Source: Bacillus sp. ZZV12-4809
GTDB taxonomy: Bacteria; Bacillota; Bacilli; Bacillales; Cytobacillaceae
Length of the DNA stretch: 64,000 nucleotides
Direction of reading: 5' to 3'
Assembly: GCF_009849585.1 (NCBI RefSeq)
Contig: NZ_VCRN01000008.1
Location: forward strand, 1 to 64,000
A program made the translations under genes and the position numbers. Shown here one piece after another: positions 43,690 through 51,421 of this stretch. Each line of letters opens with the position of its first letter. Position 1 is the first letter of the stretch. The notes under the pieces are model-generated. The model was not told the DNA's origin. It made no database searches and was given only the letters and a program-made list of their open reading frames with translations.

Positions 43690-45055
43690 TTCTTCCACCC
43701 CCGTTAAAGCAGACAACTTTAATGTTTTGTATATATTTACTTAATTGATTAATAAAAGGCATTAGCGAATCTTTCTCCGGTTCTCTTTCAAAAAACAGGA
43801 ATGCTTCTTCATAATAATCCTCTGGAATGTTATAAACAAATTGTGCCATTTCAAGGTCTTCAGGATTTTGAAAGGATATCCCGTATTGCGCTCCATAGTC
43901 TTCATCATTTCTTACAAAAATAGGACTGCGTGTTGTTGAGTGAAATTTTATTCCTTCACCCATTAATGAGGCTAGCTTCATCGGGATATACATGAATTCC
44001 CCGGTTCCAAGACATAGCGTTTTCCTTCCATCCCGTCTTTGGGATAGGGATTGGCCGATCTCGGCTAATGACACTTCCAGTTCAGCCTGGCTTTTTGCAT
44101 CCAGTCCGAAACGGCCAGAATCTTTTAAATAAGGAGCATTTCTGATTTCACCATTTAAAGTAACCGATGGTTCATTGACCCTGCTTAATAGTTCGGGGAA
44201 TTCTTTGTTTATATGAATATTGGAAATCTGTCCAGTATGTCCTCTCGGTTCGTCCTCTGACTGGCCTATATGCACTTCTGGAGACCCCTTAACATCGATC
44301 TCCCCTTTTAGAAGAGACACATTGTTAATAATAATGTCCAGTTCTTTTTCCAAATCATCAAACTGCAGCTGATTTCTTTCGGAACGCCAGTCGAGAATGG
44401 AGACGACAGTATATACTCTTCTGGGAAAGCGTTCATGAATGGAGCGGATGATATTAATGGCTGTTTTTCCTGTAGTCATTTCATCATCAACAAGAATGAT
44501 CTCTCTCTTATTAATCAAAAGATCTGCATCAGCATAGCATCTGTGTGATGTAGCATGAGAATGTTCTTCTTCAAATGTTATGACTGAATTCTGATTTGCC
44601 AGCTGTTCTCTTGTAGTATGAAAATAATCTGCACGTTTAAAAGATTGAAAGAAAGCATGTCCCAAAGCAGTCGCAGTTTCTGCGAATCCGATAATTACCG
44701 GGTTATCATCTTCTGTAATAAAAGGACTGCTGCTCATTATGCCTGAGCCGGTTTTATATGCGGATAAAAGATCTGCGGCCGTTCCGGTCTCCACCTTCTT
44801 AACCTTCTCCATATAACGGCTGGCAAGCAGTTCTCCTGTCAGAAGTCCTATCTTCGGGTCAATAGGTATGTGTTTCCCGAGTACCTTGCTGACAAATAAG
44901 AAAGATCTTTTCTTATTTATTCTTGCAGCCATGACAAATAAATCCTCAGGGAGCAGATTATAAGGATTCTCGGTTATATAAATATCAACAGTTAATGAGT
45001 TGAGTATCTGAATGGAATGTTTCGTTTTTGAGTAGGTCAATGTATGTGATCTCAT
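43682..45055 (-). CDS. PRTase_2/TRSP-domain phosphoribosyltransferase
   Basis: Protein of 457 residues. A classic PRPP-binding motif ILVDDEMTTGKTAINII lies at about residues 190-206, in an orotate-PRTase-like domain. A separate C-terminal TRSP domain holds the name-giving motif in HSTTRSPIF (about 385). Such TRSP/PRTase_2 proteins occur only in Ter operons. The start overlaps the aldolase gene by 71 bp, the longest overlap here, so translation is coupled. Predicted to attach ribose-5-phosphate to the product of the aldolase. Confidence 0.88.
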   Translation of the reverse strand: MRSHTLTYSKTKHSIQILNSLTVDIYITENPYNLLPEDLFVMAARINKKRSFLFVSKVLGKHIPIDPKIGLLTGELLASRYMEKVKKVETGTAADLLSAYKTGSGIMSSSPFITEDDNPVIIGFAETATALGHAFFQSFKRADYFHTTREQLANQNSVITFEEEHSHATSHRCYADADLLINKREIILVDDEMTTGKTAINIIRSIHERFPRRVYTVVSILDWRSERNQLQFDDLEKELDIIINNVSLLKGEIDVKGSPEVHIGQSEDEPRGHTGQISNIHINKEFPELLSRVNEPSVTLNGEIRNAPYLKDSGRFGLDAKSQAELEVSLAEIGQSLSQRRDGRKTLCLGTGEFMYIPMKLASLMGEGIKFHSTTRSPIFVRNDEDYGAQYGISFQNPEDLEMAQFVYNIPEDYYEEAFLFFEREPEKDSLMPFINQLSKYIQNIKVVCFNGGGRNE

Positions 45056-46196
45056 CCTGCAGCACCCCGTATACTTCTGATTTTAATAATATTTTTTTAG
45101 CCCAATATAAATGGGGTTTAATTTCATTCATTTTGTTCTGGTAATCGCTTTTCATAACCCCTTTTTTCCCTCCGGCCTGACCCGCGATGCTCTGTGCATC
45201 CAGATACTCTTCAAGCGTAACAGTATTCAATGCCTGTACAGGCCTGATATGGGTTGGATGGATGATGGTTTTCCCAGTTAAACCATTTGAAATATCCAAG
45301 GCGATTTCTCTAATGAAACCATCCATATGCCGGTCGATTAATTCCGTTCTCATTCTCAGGCCATCCTGTCCCAGACGCTCCCTGAATGGCGTTTGTCTGA
45401 TCTGTGGCTTAAGAAGGCGCTCTTTTGAAGAAAAATATTCCCAGACCGGACCTGAGATGACATAAGGCCTGTCAGAACGAAGGAAAATATTAATAATATC
45501 TGATATACAATCTCTAATCACAGCAATATCGTAAACGGTCGTATCAGAATTTCTTCGTATCCCGTAGAGTCCGCTAAAATCCGTTGCCCCAATTCTCACA
45601 TTTAAAATCAGCTCAAAATTTTGATCCAGTACTTTTTTTATGTAGATTAACTCTTCAAGCCTTGTTTCTTTATGAATAATTTCTACTGTCTCAAGAATCG
45701 GCATGGCATATAAACAATAACCAAGAGAATTGAGGTCTTTAATTGCCGCTAAAATTTTGCTTCCTTCAGCAGGTGAAAACTTAGGCAGGACAAAACCAGT
45801 CAGAAGATGCATCCCATTTGGAATTCTGCTCCTAAGTCTCATAAGCTGATCATAGCTTCTGATTCGCACGAAGATCAGAGGGAGATCTTCCTCTTCACAA
45901 AGGCCCTTCGCAAGGTCAAAGCTCAAATTTTCCAATTCCCGACAAAGCAGATCTTCTGCCATTTCCACTTCATCATCACCAATTGCATCTTCAAGGCATA
46001 TGACCATCGATGAAAGTCCTGAATGCTTTTTAGACAGCAGATCCTGGTGTATATTTGGCCTTGTTGCCGGCATATATAATGTTGCTCCAAGTGCATATGC
46101 TAAAAGCTCCCTGTCGGATCTCTTGTTAAAAAAGCCAGGCTTTTTATAGAACATTTTATTTATTTTTTCATCCGGAAGATCGGAAAATAGTCTCAT
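44985..46196 (-). CDS. HpcH/HpaI (citrate-lyase-beta-like) aldolase
   Basis: TIM-barrel C-C lyase/aldolase of 403 residues. Family marks are ATLYMPATRPNI, MVICLEDAIGDDEV (metal-binding Glu-Asp) and LILNVRIGATDFSGLYG, with GKTIIHPTHIRPV near the C-terminus. The family cleaves or joins a 2-oxo acid or acyl-CoA with an aldehyde. Here it is the first gene of the four-enzyme module. It follows terC after a terminator-like hairpin, so reading through or an unseen promoter is needed. Confidence 0.88.
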   Translation of the reverse strand: MRLFSDLPDEKINKMFYKKPGFFNKRSDRELLAYALGATLYMPATRPNIHQDLLSKKHSGLSSMVICLEDAIGDDEVEMAEDLLCRELENLSFDLAKGLCEEEDLPLIFVRIRSYDQLMRLRSRIPNGMHLLTGFVLPKFSPAEGSKILAAIKDLNSLGYCLYAMPILETVEIIHKETRLEELIYIKKVLDQNFELILNVRIGATDFSGLYGIRRNSDTTVYDIAVIRDCISDIINIFLRSDRPYVISGPVWEYFSSKERLLKPQIRQTPFRERLGQDGLRMRTELIDRHMDGFIREIALDISNGLTGKTIIHPTHIRPVQALNTVTLEEYLDAQSIAGQAGGKKGVMKSDYQNKMNEIKPHLYWAKKILLKSEVYGVLQDEITYIDLLKNETFHSDTQLINC

Positions 46197-46263
46197 TTTC
46201 GCAGCTCCATTCCTTCATTAAATTACTACTTTCTTCCTTTTTCACCCAAAAAAAGATAAAAAT

Positions 46264-46294
46264 AAAAGGGAGCGGACAAGTGTCTGTTCCCTTC
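46264..46294 (-). terminator. Terminator-like hairpin after terC
   Basis: AAGGGAACAGACA / TGTCCGCTCCCTT hairpin followed by TTTTATTTTTATC. It lies between terC and the aldolase gene. Confidence 0.75.
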
Positions 46295-46315
46295 TAAATC
46301 TATGCAATTACCTAT

Positions 46316-47095
46316 TTAGTTTGATCCCTGATCGGCAGCTTCTTTCTTTGCGTTCCTCGCATGGACAATGAAAGTAATAGCAAACACGATAACCAATACG
46401 ATAAAGAAGTAAATATGGTCAATGTGAATACCAGCAGCACTCGCAAGCATTTTAGCTGCAATAAGGAGGATCAGAATATATGAGCTTGTTTCCAGTTCCG
46501 GAACCCTGTCAATCAGCTTCAAAAATACTCCTGCAACACCACGCATCATGATAATACCAAGCATACCGCCTATTAACAGCACCCAGATTTCCTGGCTGAC
46601 TCCGAGTGCAGCCAAAATACTGTCGATTGAAAATGCAATATCCATCAATTCAACTGCAATGACAGTTCCCCAGAAAGTACCGAAAAGGCGGATTAATAAC
46701 CCCCGCTGGTTAATCCCTTCTATTGCCTCTTCATCACCGGCTTGCTCGGCATTCCGCTTGTCTATAAAATACTTGATAGCAAGCCAAGCCAGATAGGCAG
46801 CACCTAAGACCTTGATGTACCAGAATTCAATTAAAAATACACCGATGCCGATTGCAATAAATCTGAAGAAATAAGCACCTAAAAGACCGTAAAATAGAGC
46901 TTTCTTACGCTGTTTTAGAGGCAGATGTTTTACCATTACAGCTAGAACAAGCGCATTATCAGCAGATAATAAGCCTTCCAGAATGACAAGTGTACCTATC
47001 AGTGCCCAGCTTTCTGGCTTTGATAAAGCTTCCACCCACATTTCCCAGTTAAAAAACTGAGAATATGTATGTAAAATAGATTCTATTATTTCCAT
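46316..47095 (-). CDS. terC: TerC-family integral membrane protein
   Basis: Polytopic membrane protein of 259 residues with about seven hydrophobic segments. The intramembrane acidic motif LEGLLSADNALVLAVM is typical of TerC (metal-ion handling, manganese export in some members), repeated as ELMDIAFSIDSILAALGV. B. subtilis YceF is a homologue implicated in metalation of secreted enzymes. It follows terD and shares the ECF promoter. Confidence 0.94.
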   Translation of the reverse strand: MEIIESILHTYSQFFNWEMWVEALSKPESWALIGTLVILEGLLSADNALVLAVMVKHLPLKQRKKALFYGLLGAYFFRFIAIGIGVFLIEFWYIKVLGAAYLAWLAIKYFIDKRNAEQAGDEEAIEGINQRGLLIRLFGTFWGTVIAVELMDIAFSIDSILAALGVSQEIWVLLIGGMLGIIMMRGVAGVFLKLIDRVPELETSSYILILLIAAKMLASAAGIHIDHIYFFIVLVIVFAITFIVHARNAKKEAADQGSN

Positions 47096-47139
47096 ACTAT
47101 ATAATTCCCCCCGCTGATGATGAATGCTTTTTCATATAA

Positions 47140-47165
47140 AAGACCCGGCATTGCCGAGCCTTATT
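47140..47165 (-). terminator. Weak hairpin between terD and terC
   Basis: GGCTCGGCA / TGCCGGGTC with TTTT on the minus strand; small loop. It may attenuate rather than stop transcription into terC. Confidence 0.5.
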
Positions 47166-47184
47166 ATGCAAATATACCTCTTAT

Positions 47185-47766
47185 TTATGCAACCTGTAAA
47201 CCAAAATCTTTTGCCAGTGCAGCCAATCCGCCCTGATATCCGCTTCCAATTGCACTGAATTTCCATTCTCCGTTATGTCTGTATAATTCTCCAACTACAA
47301 GTGCAGTTTCAATGGAGAAGTCCTCCCCAAGGTCATAACGGATCAATTCTTCGCCAGTGTCTTCATTCAGAATTCTTGCATAAGCATTTGAAACCTGTCC
47401 AAAGTTCTGGTTGCGGGCTTCCCCGTCATGGATGGTGATTGTAAATGTAATGCGCTGAATATTAGCAGGCACACTCGACAGATCAATTTTCACCTGCTCA
47501 TCATCGCCATCCCCTTCACCTGTACGGTTATCTCCAGTATGTACAACAGCCCCATTGGCACCTGTTGTATTGTTGTAGAAAACAAAGTCGCTTTCAGAAG
47601 TTACTTTTCCAGTATCTCCAAGCAAGAATACGGAAGAATCCAAATCAAAGTCATTTCCGCCATCATATTTGTTTGTATCCCATCCAAGCCCCACCACTAC
47701 CTTACTCATTCCAGGATTTGTTTTTGTTAAGTCAACTTTTTGTCCTTTTGATAAGCTTACTGCCAT
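47185..47766 (-). CDS. terD: TerD-family calcium-binding stress protein (first copy)
   Basis: Canonical 193-residue TerD. Motifs are [22 protein letters not shown], the Asp-rich [37 protein letters not shown] (calcium site) and [17 protein letters not shown]. Start ATG 47766 is chosen from GGAGGTTAGAGTTGAA upstream. It heads the terD-terC unit and has an ECF promoter 38-63 bp before its start. Confidence 0.95.
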   Translation of the reverse strand: MAVSLSKGQKVDLTKTNPGMSKVVVGLGWDTNKYDGGNDFDLDSSVFLLGDTGKVTSESDFVFYNNTTGANGAVVHTGDNRTGEGDGDDEQVKIDLSSVPANIQRITFTITIHDGEARNQNFGQVSNAYARILNEDTGEELIRYDLGEDFSIETALVVGELYRHNGEWKFSAIGSGYQGGLAALAKDFGLQVA

Positions 47767-47803
47767 TTCAACTCTAACCTCCATTATGTAGAATACATGT
47801 ATT

Positions 47804-47829
47804 TACGGTATAAACCATAAAAAGATTCA
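47804..47829 (-). promoter_or_regulatory. ECF sigma (sigma-W type) promoter of terD-terC
   Basis: On the minus strand TGAATC, 16-nt spacer, CGTA; one mismatch to TGAAAC-N16-CGTA. Distance to the terD start is 38 bp. Same architecture as the promoter of yceG. Confidence 0.75.
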
Positions 47830-47876
47830 TAAACCACAAAAATATTTTTTCATATTCGCAAGTTTATTTCAATCTT

Positions 47877-48473
47877 TTAACTCATCCATTTTGGCGGGGT
47901 GTTTTTATTCCAATAAATCGACCCTAACTCATGATGAGCCTGAAAACTGTCATGGTGTGTGTGATAATGAAAATTAAACCAGTATCCCTGCTGCGGAGGA
48001 TGGTCCCTTCTCACATGGAAGCGAATGACATCTTCGTTTGTCCTGCTGTTAGTTATGTGGAAGATTTTTTCCGATAACCCGCCTCCCGGAGTCTCAGTAA
48101 CCTTTAGTTCTGCAAGGCTCTCTTCCGGGAATTGCACTGCCACCTCCTGGATGGCTTTCTCAATTTCAGGAAGGATGACCTGGTTAAACTCATCTTCAAT
48201 AACAGGGCCTATCTTTGCTCCAAATTTCTCATACGATTGTGTCTCAGCTTCGGCAAGCATTTGCCTGATAAAGTCATTTTTATCAAAACTGCTATCTTCC
48301 TCTTCAGCAAGTTCTGTGCCCTTTTCTGAGTTTTCCACATCTGAAGCTCTGGAGGCTTTTAACTGATTCGTATTTTCATAAAGAAATGCCTGAGAAGGAG
48401 TGACGAGGCCAAACGTTAAAATGGTAACAAGTACAACAAAGGATTTTCTCAGCCAATTCGGCATCTTTTTCAC
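47877..48473 (-). CDS. ypjP: YpjP-family secreted protein
   Basis: Protein of 198 residues with a signal peptide or anchor at residues 10-29 (SFVVLVTILTFGLVTPSQA). An acidic, disordered stretch (40-65) is followed by a conserved C-terminal domain with FHVRRDHPPQQGYWFNFHYH and HHELGSIYWNKN. The His-rich end might bind metal. Function unknown. In B. subtilis it sits next to thyB; here the Ter island separates them. Confidence 0.92.
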   Translation of the reverse strand: MKKMPNWLRKSFVVLVTILTFGLVTPSQAFLYENTNQLKASRASDVENSEKGTELAEEEDSSFDKNDFIRQMLAEAETQSYEKFGAKIGPVIEDEFNQVILPEIEKAIQEVAVQFPEESLAELKVTETPGGGLSEKIFHITNSRTNEDVIRFHVRRDHPPQQGYWFNFHYHTHHDSFQAHHELGSIYWNKNTPPKWMS

Positions 48474-48484
48474 CTTCCTTTCTC

Positions 48485-49666
48485 CTAAGCAAGGATTTTT
48501 TTAAATATGCCGCTGCCTTCAATATTAAGGGCAGCTTGCCTTAAAACGTCTTCGGGCTGTACAAGAGCAATTCGAACGTATCCCTCACCCCCTGGTCCAA
48601 ATGCACTTCCAGGAGTTACGACTACACCGGCCCGGTTCATTAAGTCAATAGCAAAATCCTTGGAGCAGCTGTACCCGGAAGGGACCTCGGCCCACAAGAA
48701 CATTGACCCCTCAGGTCTGCTGATATCCCAGCCGATAGTTTCAAGATCTTTTATTAATACATCTCTTCTTTTTCTATATGTCTCTCTCAATTCCTGCAAA
48801 AAACCGGACTGATCATTCAATGCTTTCACCGCAGCTGCCTGTACCGGCAGAAATACCCCATAATCCAAATTGGATTTGAAGTTGGCCAGCAGCGCAATAA
48901 GCTGCTGATTACCTGCGGCATATGCCACCCTGCAGCCAGCCATATTAAAGCTTTTTGAAAGTGAATTCATTTCAATCCCTACATCAGCAGCACCTTCAAC
49001 AGCCAAAAAACTTAAAGGCTTCTTTTCATAATAAAGTTCTGAATATGCAAAATCATGCAATACAGCAAAACGGTATTTCTTTGCAAGCCGGACCGCTTGA
49101 AGAAAAAGTTCCTCTGTCGCCATTGCCGGAACAGGGTTGCCAGGGAAATTCAAAATCATTAATTTCGTGTTTGCAAGGATTTCTTCAGGGATCTCATTAA
49201 AATCCGGGAGGAAGCTGTTCTCCTTTTTTAAAGGCATTCCGTACATTTGCGCACCTGCCATTGCTGCACCTGCTGAATATGCAGTGTATCCGGGATCAGG
49301 AACAAGGATATAATCACCCGGATCACATAGAACCATCGGCAAATGAACCAGCCCATCCTGAGATCCCATTAAAAGCTGCACCTCTGAAACAGGATCGAGA
49401 TCCACTTCAAAATTTCGTTTATAATAGCCGCTGACTGCGGTATTAAATTCATTTGTACCTGCTAAAGAGTACCTGTATAGCTGTGGTTCACGGGTTCCTC
49501 TTGACAATTCCTCCATAACAAAAGCAGGAGGGGGCAAATCAGGACTGCCAATACTCAAATCAATTACCGAAAGACCGTCTGAAAGTTTTGAATTTTTAAG
49601 CTGGGCCAATTCGGTAAACACGCTCTCTGTGAAAGAAGCCATTCTTTTTGAAATAGGAAATTCCAT
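48485..49666 (-). CDS. Class I aminotransferase (DapL/aspartate-aminotransferase-like)
   Basis: PLP enzyme of 393 residues. Fold type I signatures are VIDLSIGSPDLPPPAFV, PDPGYTAYSAGAAMAG, ILNFPGNPVPAMAT, and the PLP lysine in NSLSKSFNMAGCRVAYA. It resembles LL-diaminopimelate aminotransferase-like enzymes of Bacillus, but Bacillus usually makes lysine by the acetylase route, so a general amino-acid role is equally likely. It follows ypjP at 11 bp upstream in transcription order, so they may share a transcript. Confidence 0.88.
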   Translation of the reverse strand: MEFPISKRMASFTESVFTELAQLKNSKLSDGLSVIDLSIGSPDLPPPAFVMEELSRGTREPQLYRYSLAGTNEFNTAVSGYYKRNFEVDLDPVSEVQLLMGSQDGLVHLPMVLCDPGDYILVPDPGYTAYSAGAAMAGAQMYGMPLKKENSFLPDFNEIPEEILANTKLMILNFPGNPVPAMATEELFLQAVRLAKKYRFAVLHDFAYSELYYEKKPLSFLAVEGAADVGIEMNSLSKSFNMAGCRVAYAAGNQQLIALLANFKSNLDYGVFLPVQAAAVKALNDQSGFLQELRETYRKRRDVLIKDLETIGWDISRPEGSMFLWAEVPSGYSCSKDFAIDLMNRAGVVVTPGSAFGPGGEGYVRIALVQPEDVLRQAALNIEGSGIFKKILA

Positions 49667-49871
49667 TGTATCCTTCCTCGCTATGTATCTCGACTCTATT
49701 TTTCTATTATACTTCTTTTTGAACTAAATTTAAATTGATTTCATGATTTGGCAAGAAGAACAATAGAAATGTAGTAATACATTAATTGCGGATTAATTTG
49801 CAGCAAAGCGGGGAATAATAAAACAAACCATGTTCTTCAAGTCCGGAAGAATGAATAAGGGGGAATTTATC

Positions 49872-49949
49872 ATGGATTGGTCGGTATTTTTTGTCATTGC
49901 CAGTCTTTTGCTGATGGCTTATTTTGTTTATCTGGCTATTGCAGATTAA
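49872..49949 (+). CDS. 25-residue single-helix membrane micropeptide
   Basis: ATG is preceded by AAGGGGGAATTTATC. The product is one membrane helix (VFFVIASLLLMAYFVYLAI) with an acidic end. A terminator follows at once. Similar hydrophobic micropeptides are common in Bacillus; no family is recognised. Confidence 0.55.
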   Translation: MDWSVFFVIASLLLMAYFVYLAIAD

Positions 49950-49953
49950 ATAA

Positions 49954-49983
49954 GAAGGTGCCTGGTATTAACTGGCACCTTTT
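49954..49983. terminator. Bidirectional terminator (micropeptide / methyltransferase)
   Basis: AAGGTGCC / GGCACCTTTT hairpin between convergent genes. Confidence 0.85.
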
Positions 49984-49984
49984 C

Positions 49985-50758
49985 TTATTTTTCAATTATG
50001 CCAAAATGAAATTTCGATGACTTTCTTTCAATTACTTTGAAGCCATATTGAGCAAACCTCGAACTTCTAAAGTGATCTTTCAGGACCACCCTTTGCCTCG
50101 CTGCTCTTTTTGCATGAAAAATAACTTCCTCTGTCAGATCCTCGTAAACTGCAAAGTTCCTTAAAGCTTTAATTCCCTCTGACTCAAGAATTTCTTCTTC
50201 AAACATTGGATCAAAATAGACAACATCATAACTCTCCGGCGGCAGTTTTTTTAAATAAGGCAGGGCCATTGTTGCTTCAACATTTATTCTTCCCATAGCC
50301 TGATTCATAATCTCAAGTCCGGAGTTCCACTGCCTGAGCCCGTTCTCCACAAGGAAAGAAAGGTGTTTATTTCCTTCAAGTCCTGTAACTTTACCTTTAC
50401 TCCCCGCAGCATAACTGGCTGTAATGCTGTCAGAGGCGAGCCCCAGGGTACAATCAAGAATACTGCTGCCTTCTTTAATGCAGGCAGCTTCAAGGAAAGG
50501 ATCACTCCCTCCTTTTAGGAGGCGCTTAACTCTGAACATTGCTGAACTGGGATGAAAGAAGAAAGGCTGGGTTTCGCCGATCGGATAAAGTTCCAGGCGC
50601 TCTTTTCCAACTACCATGCAATCTTCAGGCACCTGTTTCTGAATGTCTTTTACTGACCTTTTATTCCTGTCGATGTATTCAGATCCCAAGAGTTCTGCAA
50701 TGTTTCTTGCTTTTTCCTTCATAGCTTCATTGGTGCGTCCGGAAGTAGTAATTATCAT
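49985..50758 (-). CDS. ypiP: RsmJ-like SAM-dependent methyltransferase (YpiP)
   Basis: Predicted methyltransferase of 257 residues of the SAM_MT/RsmJ type (16S rRNA m2G enzymes). An N-terminal non-Rossmann part (residues 1-95, with FFFHPSSAMFRVKRL) precedes motif I ILDCTLGLASDSITASYAAG. VVYFDPMF is the catalytic motif IV, analogous to DPxF/Y of N-methyltransferases. The RNA target is inferred from family. It lies 71 bp after brxA, separated by a terminator. Confidence 0.82.
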   Translation of the reverse strand: MIITTSGRTNEAMKEKARNIAELLGSEYIDRNKRSVKDIQKQVPEDCMVVGKERLELYPIGETQPFFFHPSSAMFRVKRLLKGGSDPFLEAACIKEGSSILDCTLGLASDSITASYAAGSKGKVTGLEGNKHLSFLVENGLRQWNSGLEIMNQAMGRINVEATMALPYLKKLPPESYDVVYFDPMFEEEILESEGIKALRNFAVYEDLTEEVIFHAKRAARQRVVLKDHFRSSRFAQYGFKVIERKSSKFHFGIIEK

Positions 50759-50789
50759 ATATGTTCACCTGATTTTCCTAAACTCTCTA

Positions 50790-50822
50790 TAAAAAAAGGG
50801 TGCCATAAGACACCCCCTTTGT
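50790..50822 (-). terminator. Terminator of brxA
   Basis: AAAGGGGGTGTC / GGCACCC-type hairpin with TTTTTTT on the minus strand. Confidence 0.8.
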
Positions 50823-50829
50823 TTTATTC

Positions 50830-51264
50830 TCAGCAGTTCGCCTCAAAAGCCGCAAGAAGATTCTCCATGATTGCTTCCATGGAATGATCTTCAATATCAT
50901 AACGGTGGATGAAGTGTACAACTTCCTTCCCTTTTAAAAGAGCCATAGAAGGCGATGATGGCTCATATCCTTCAAAGTACTCGCGCATTTTGGCTGTTGC
51001 TTCTTTGTCCTGTCCTGCAAAAACCGTCACTAGATGCTCAGGCTTCTTTTCACTTCTTAAAACTGCCTGTGTTGCTGCGGGGCGGGCAAGACCAGCTGCA
51101 CAGCCGCAAACGGAATTCACGACAACAAGAGCTGTTCCTTCAAGATTTTCCATGAATTGCTCTACATCTTCTGATTCCGTTAGCTCTTTAAAGCCTGCCT
51201 GGACAAGCTCCTCACGCATCGGTTTAACCATTTGTTTCATATATTCTTCATATGCCATTGACAT
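50830..51264 (-). CDS. brxA: Bacilliredoxin BrxA (YphP/YqiW family)
   Basis: Removes bacillithiol from S-bacillithiolated proteins after oxidative stress. The 144-residue thioredoxin-like protein has the active CGC motif in VVNSVCGCAAGLARPA. Start ATG 51264 follows AAGGAGGAGTCTATT and gives the standard length. It is downstream of ilvD, as in B. subtilis; dihydroxy-acid dehydratases are known bacillithiolation-sensitive Fe-S enzymes, which makes the pairing meaningful. Confidence 0.95.
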   Translation of the reverse strand: MSMAYEEYMKQMVKPMREELVQAGFKELTESEDVEQFMENLEGTALVVVNSVCGCAAGLARPAATQAVLRSEKKPEHLVTVFAGQDKEATAKMREYFEGYEPSSPSMALLKGKEVVHFIHRYDIEDHSMEAIMENLLAAFEANC

Positions 51265-51383
51265 AATAATAGACTCCTCCTTAACATGCACTTTGTAAAG
51301 TAAGCATACTATATCACACGATCTTTATGCAATTTTTCTATGCCGGATATTATTTGATACTGCTAATACAACATTTTCAACAA

Positions 51384-51416
51384 GAAAGCCGGCCCAAAAA
51401 GGACCGGCTTTCTTAA
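51384..51416 (-). terminator. Terminator of ilvD
   Basis: AAAGCCGGTCC / GGGCCGGCTTTCTT hairpin on the minus strand after the ilvD stop. Confidence 0.85.
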
Positions 51417-51421
51417 TATAA

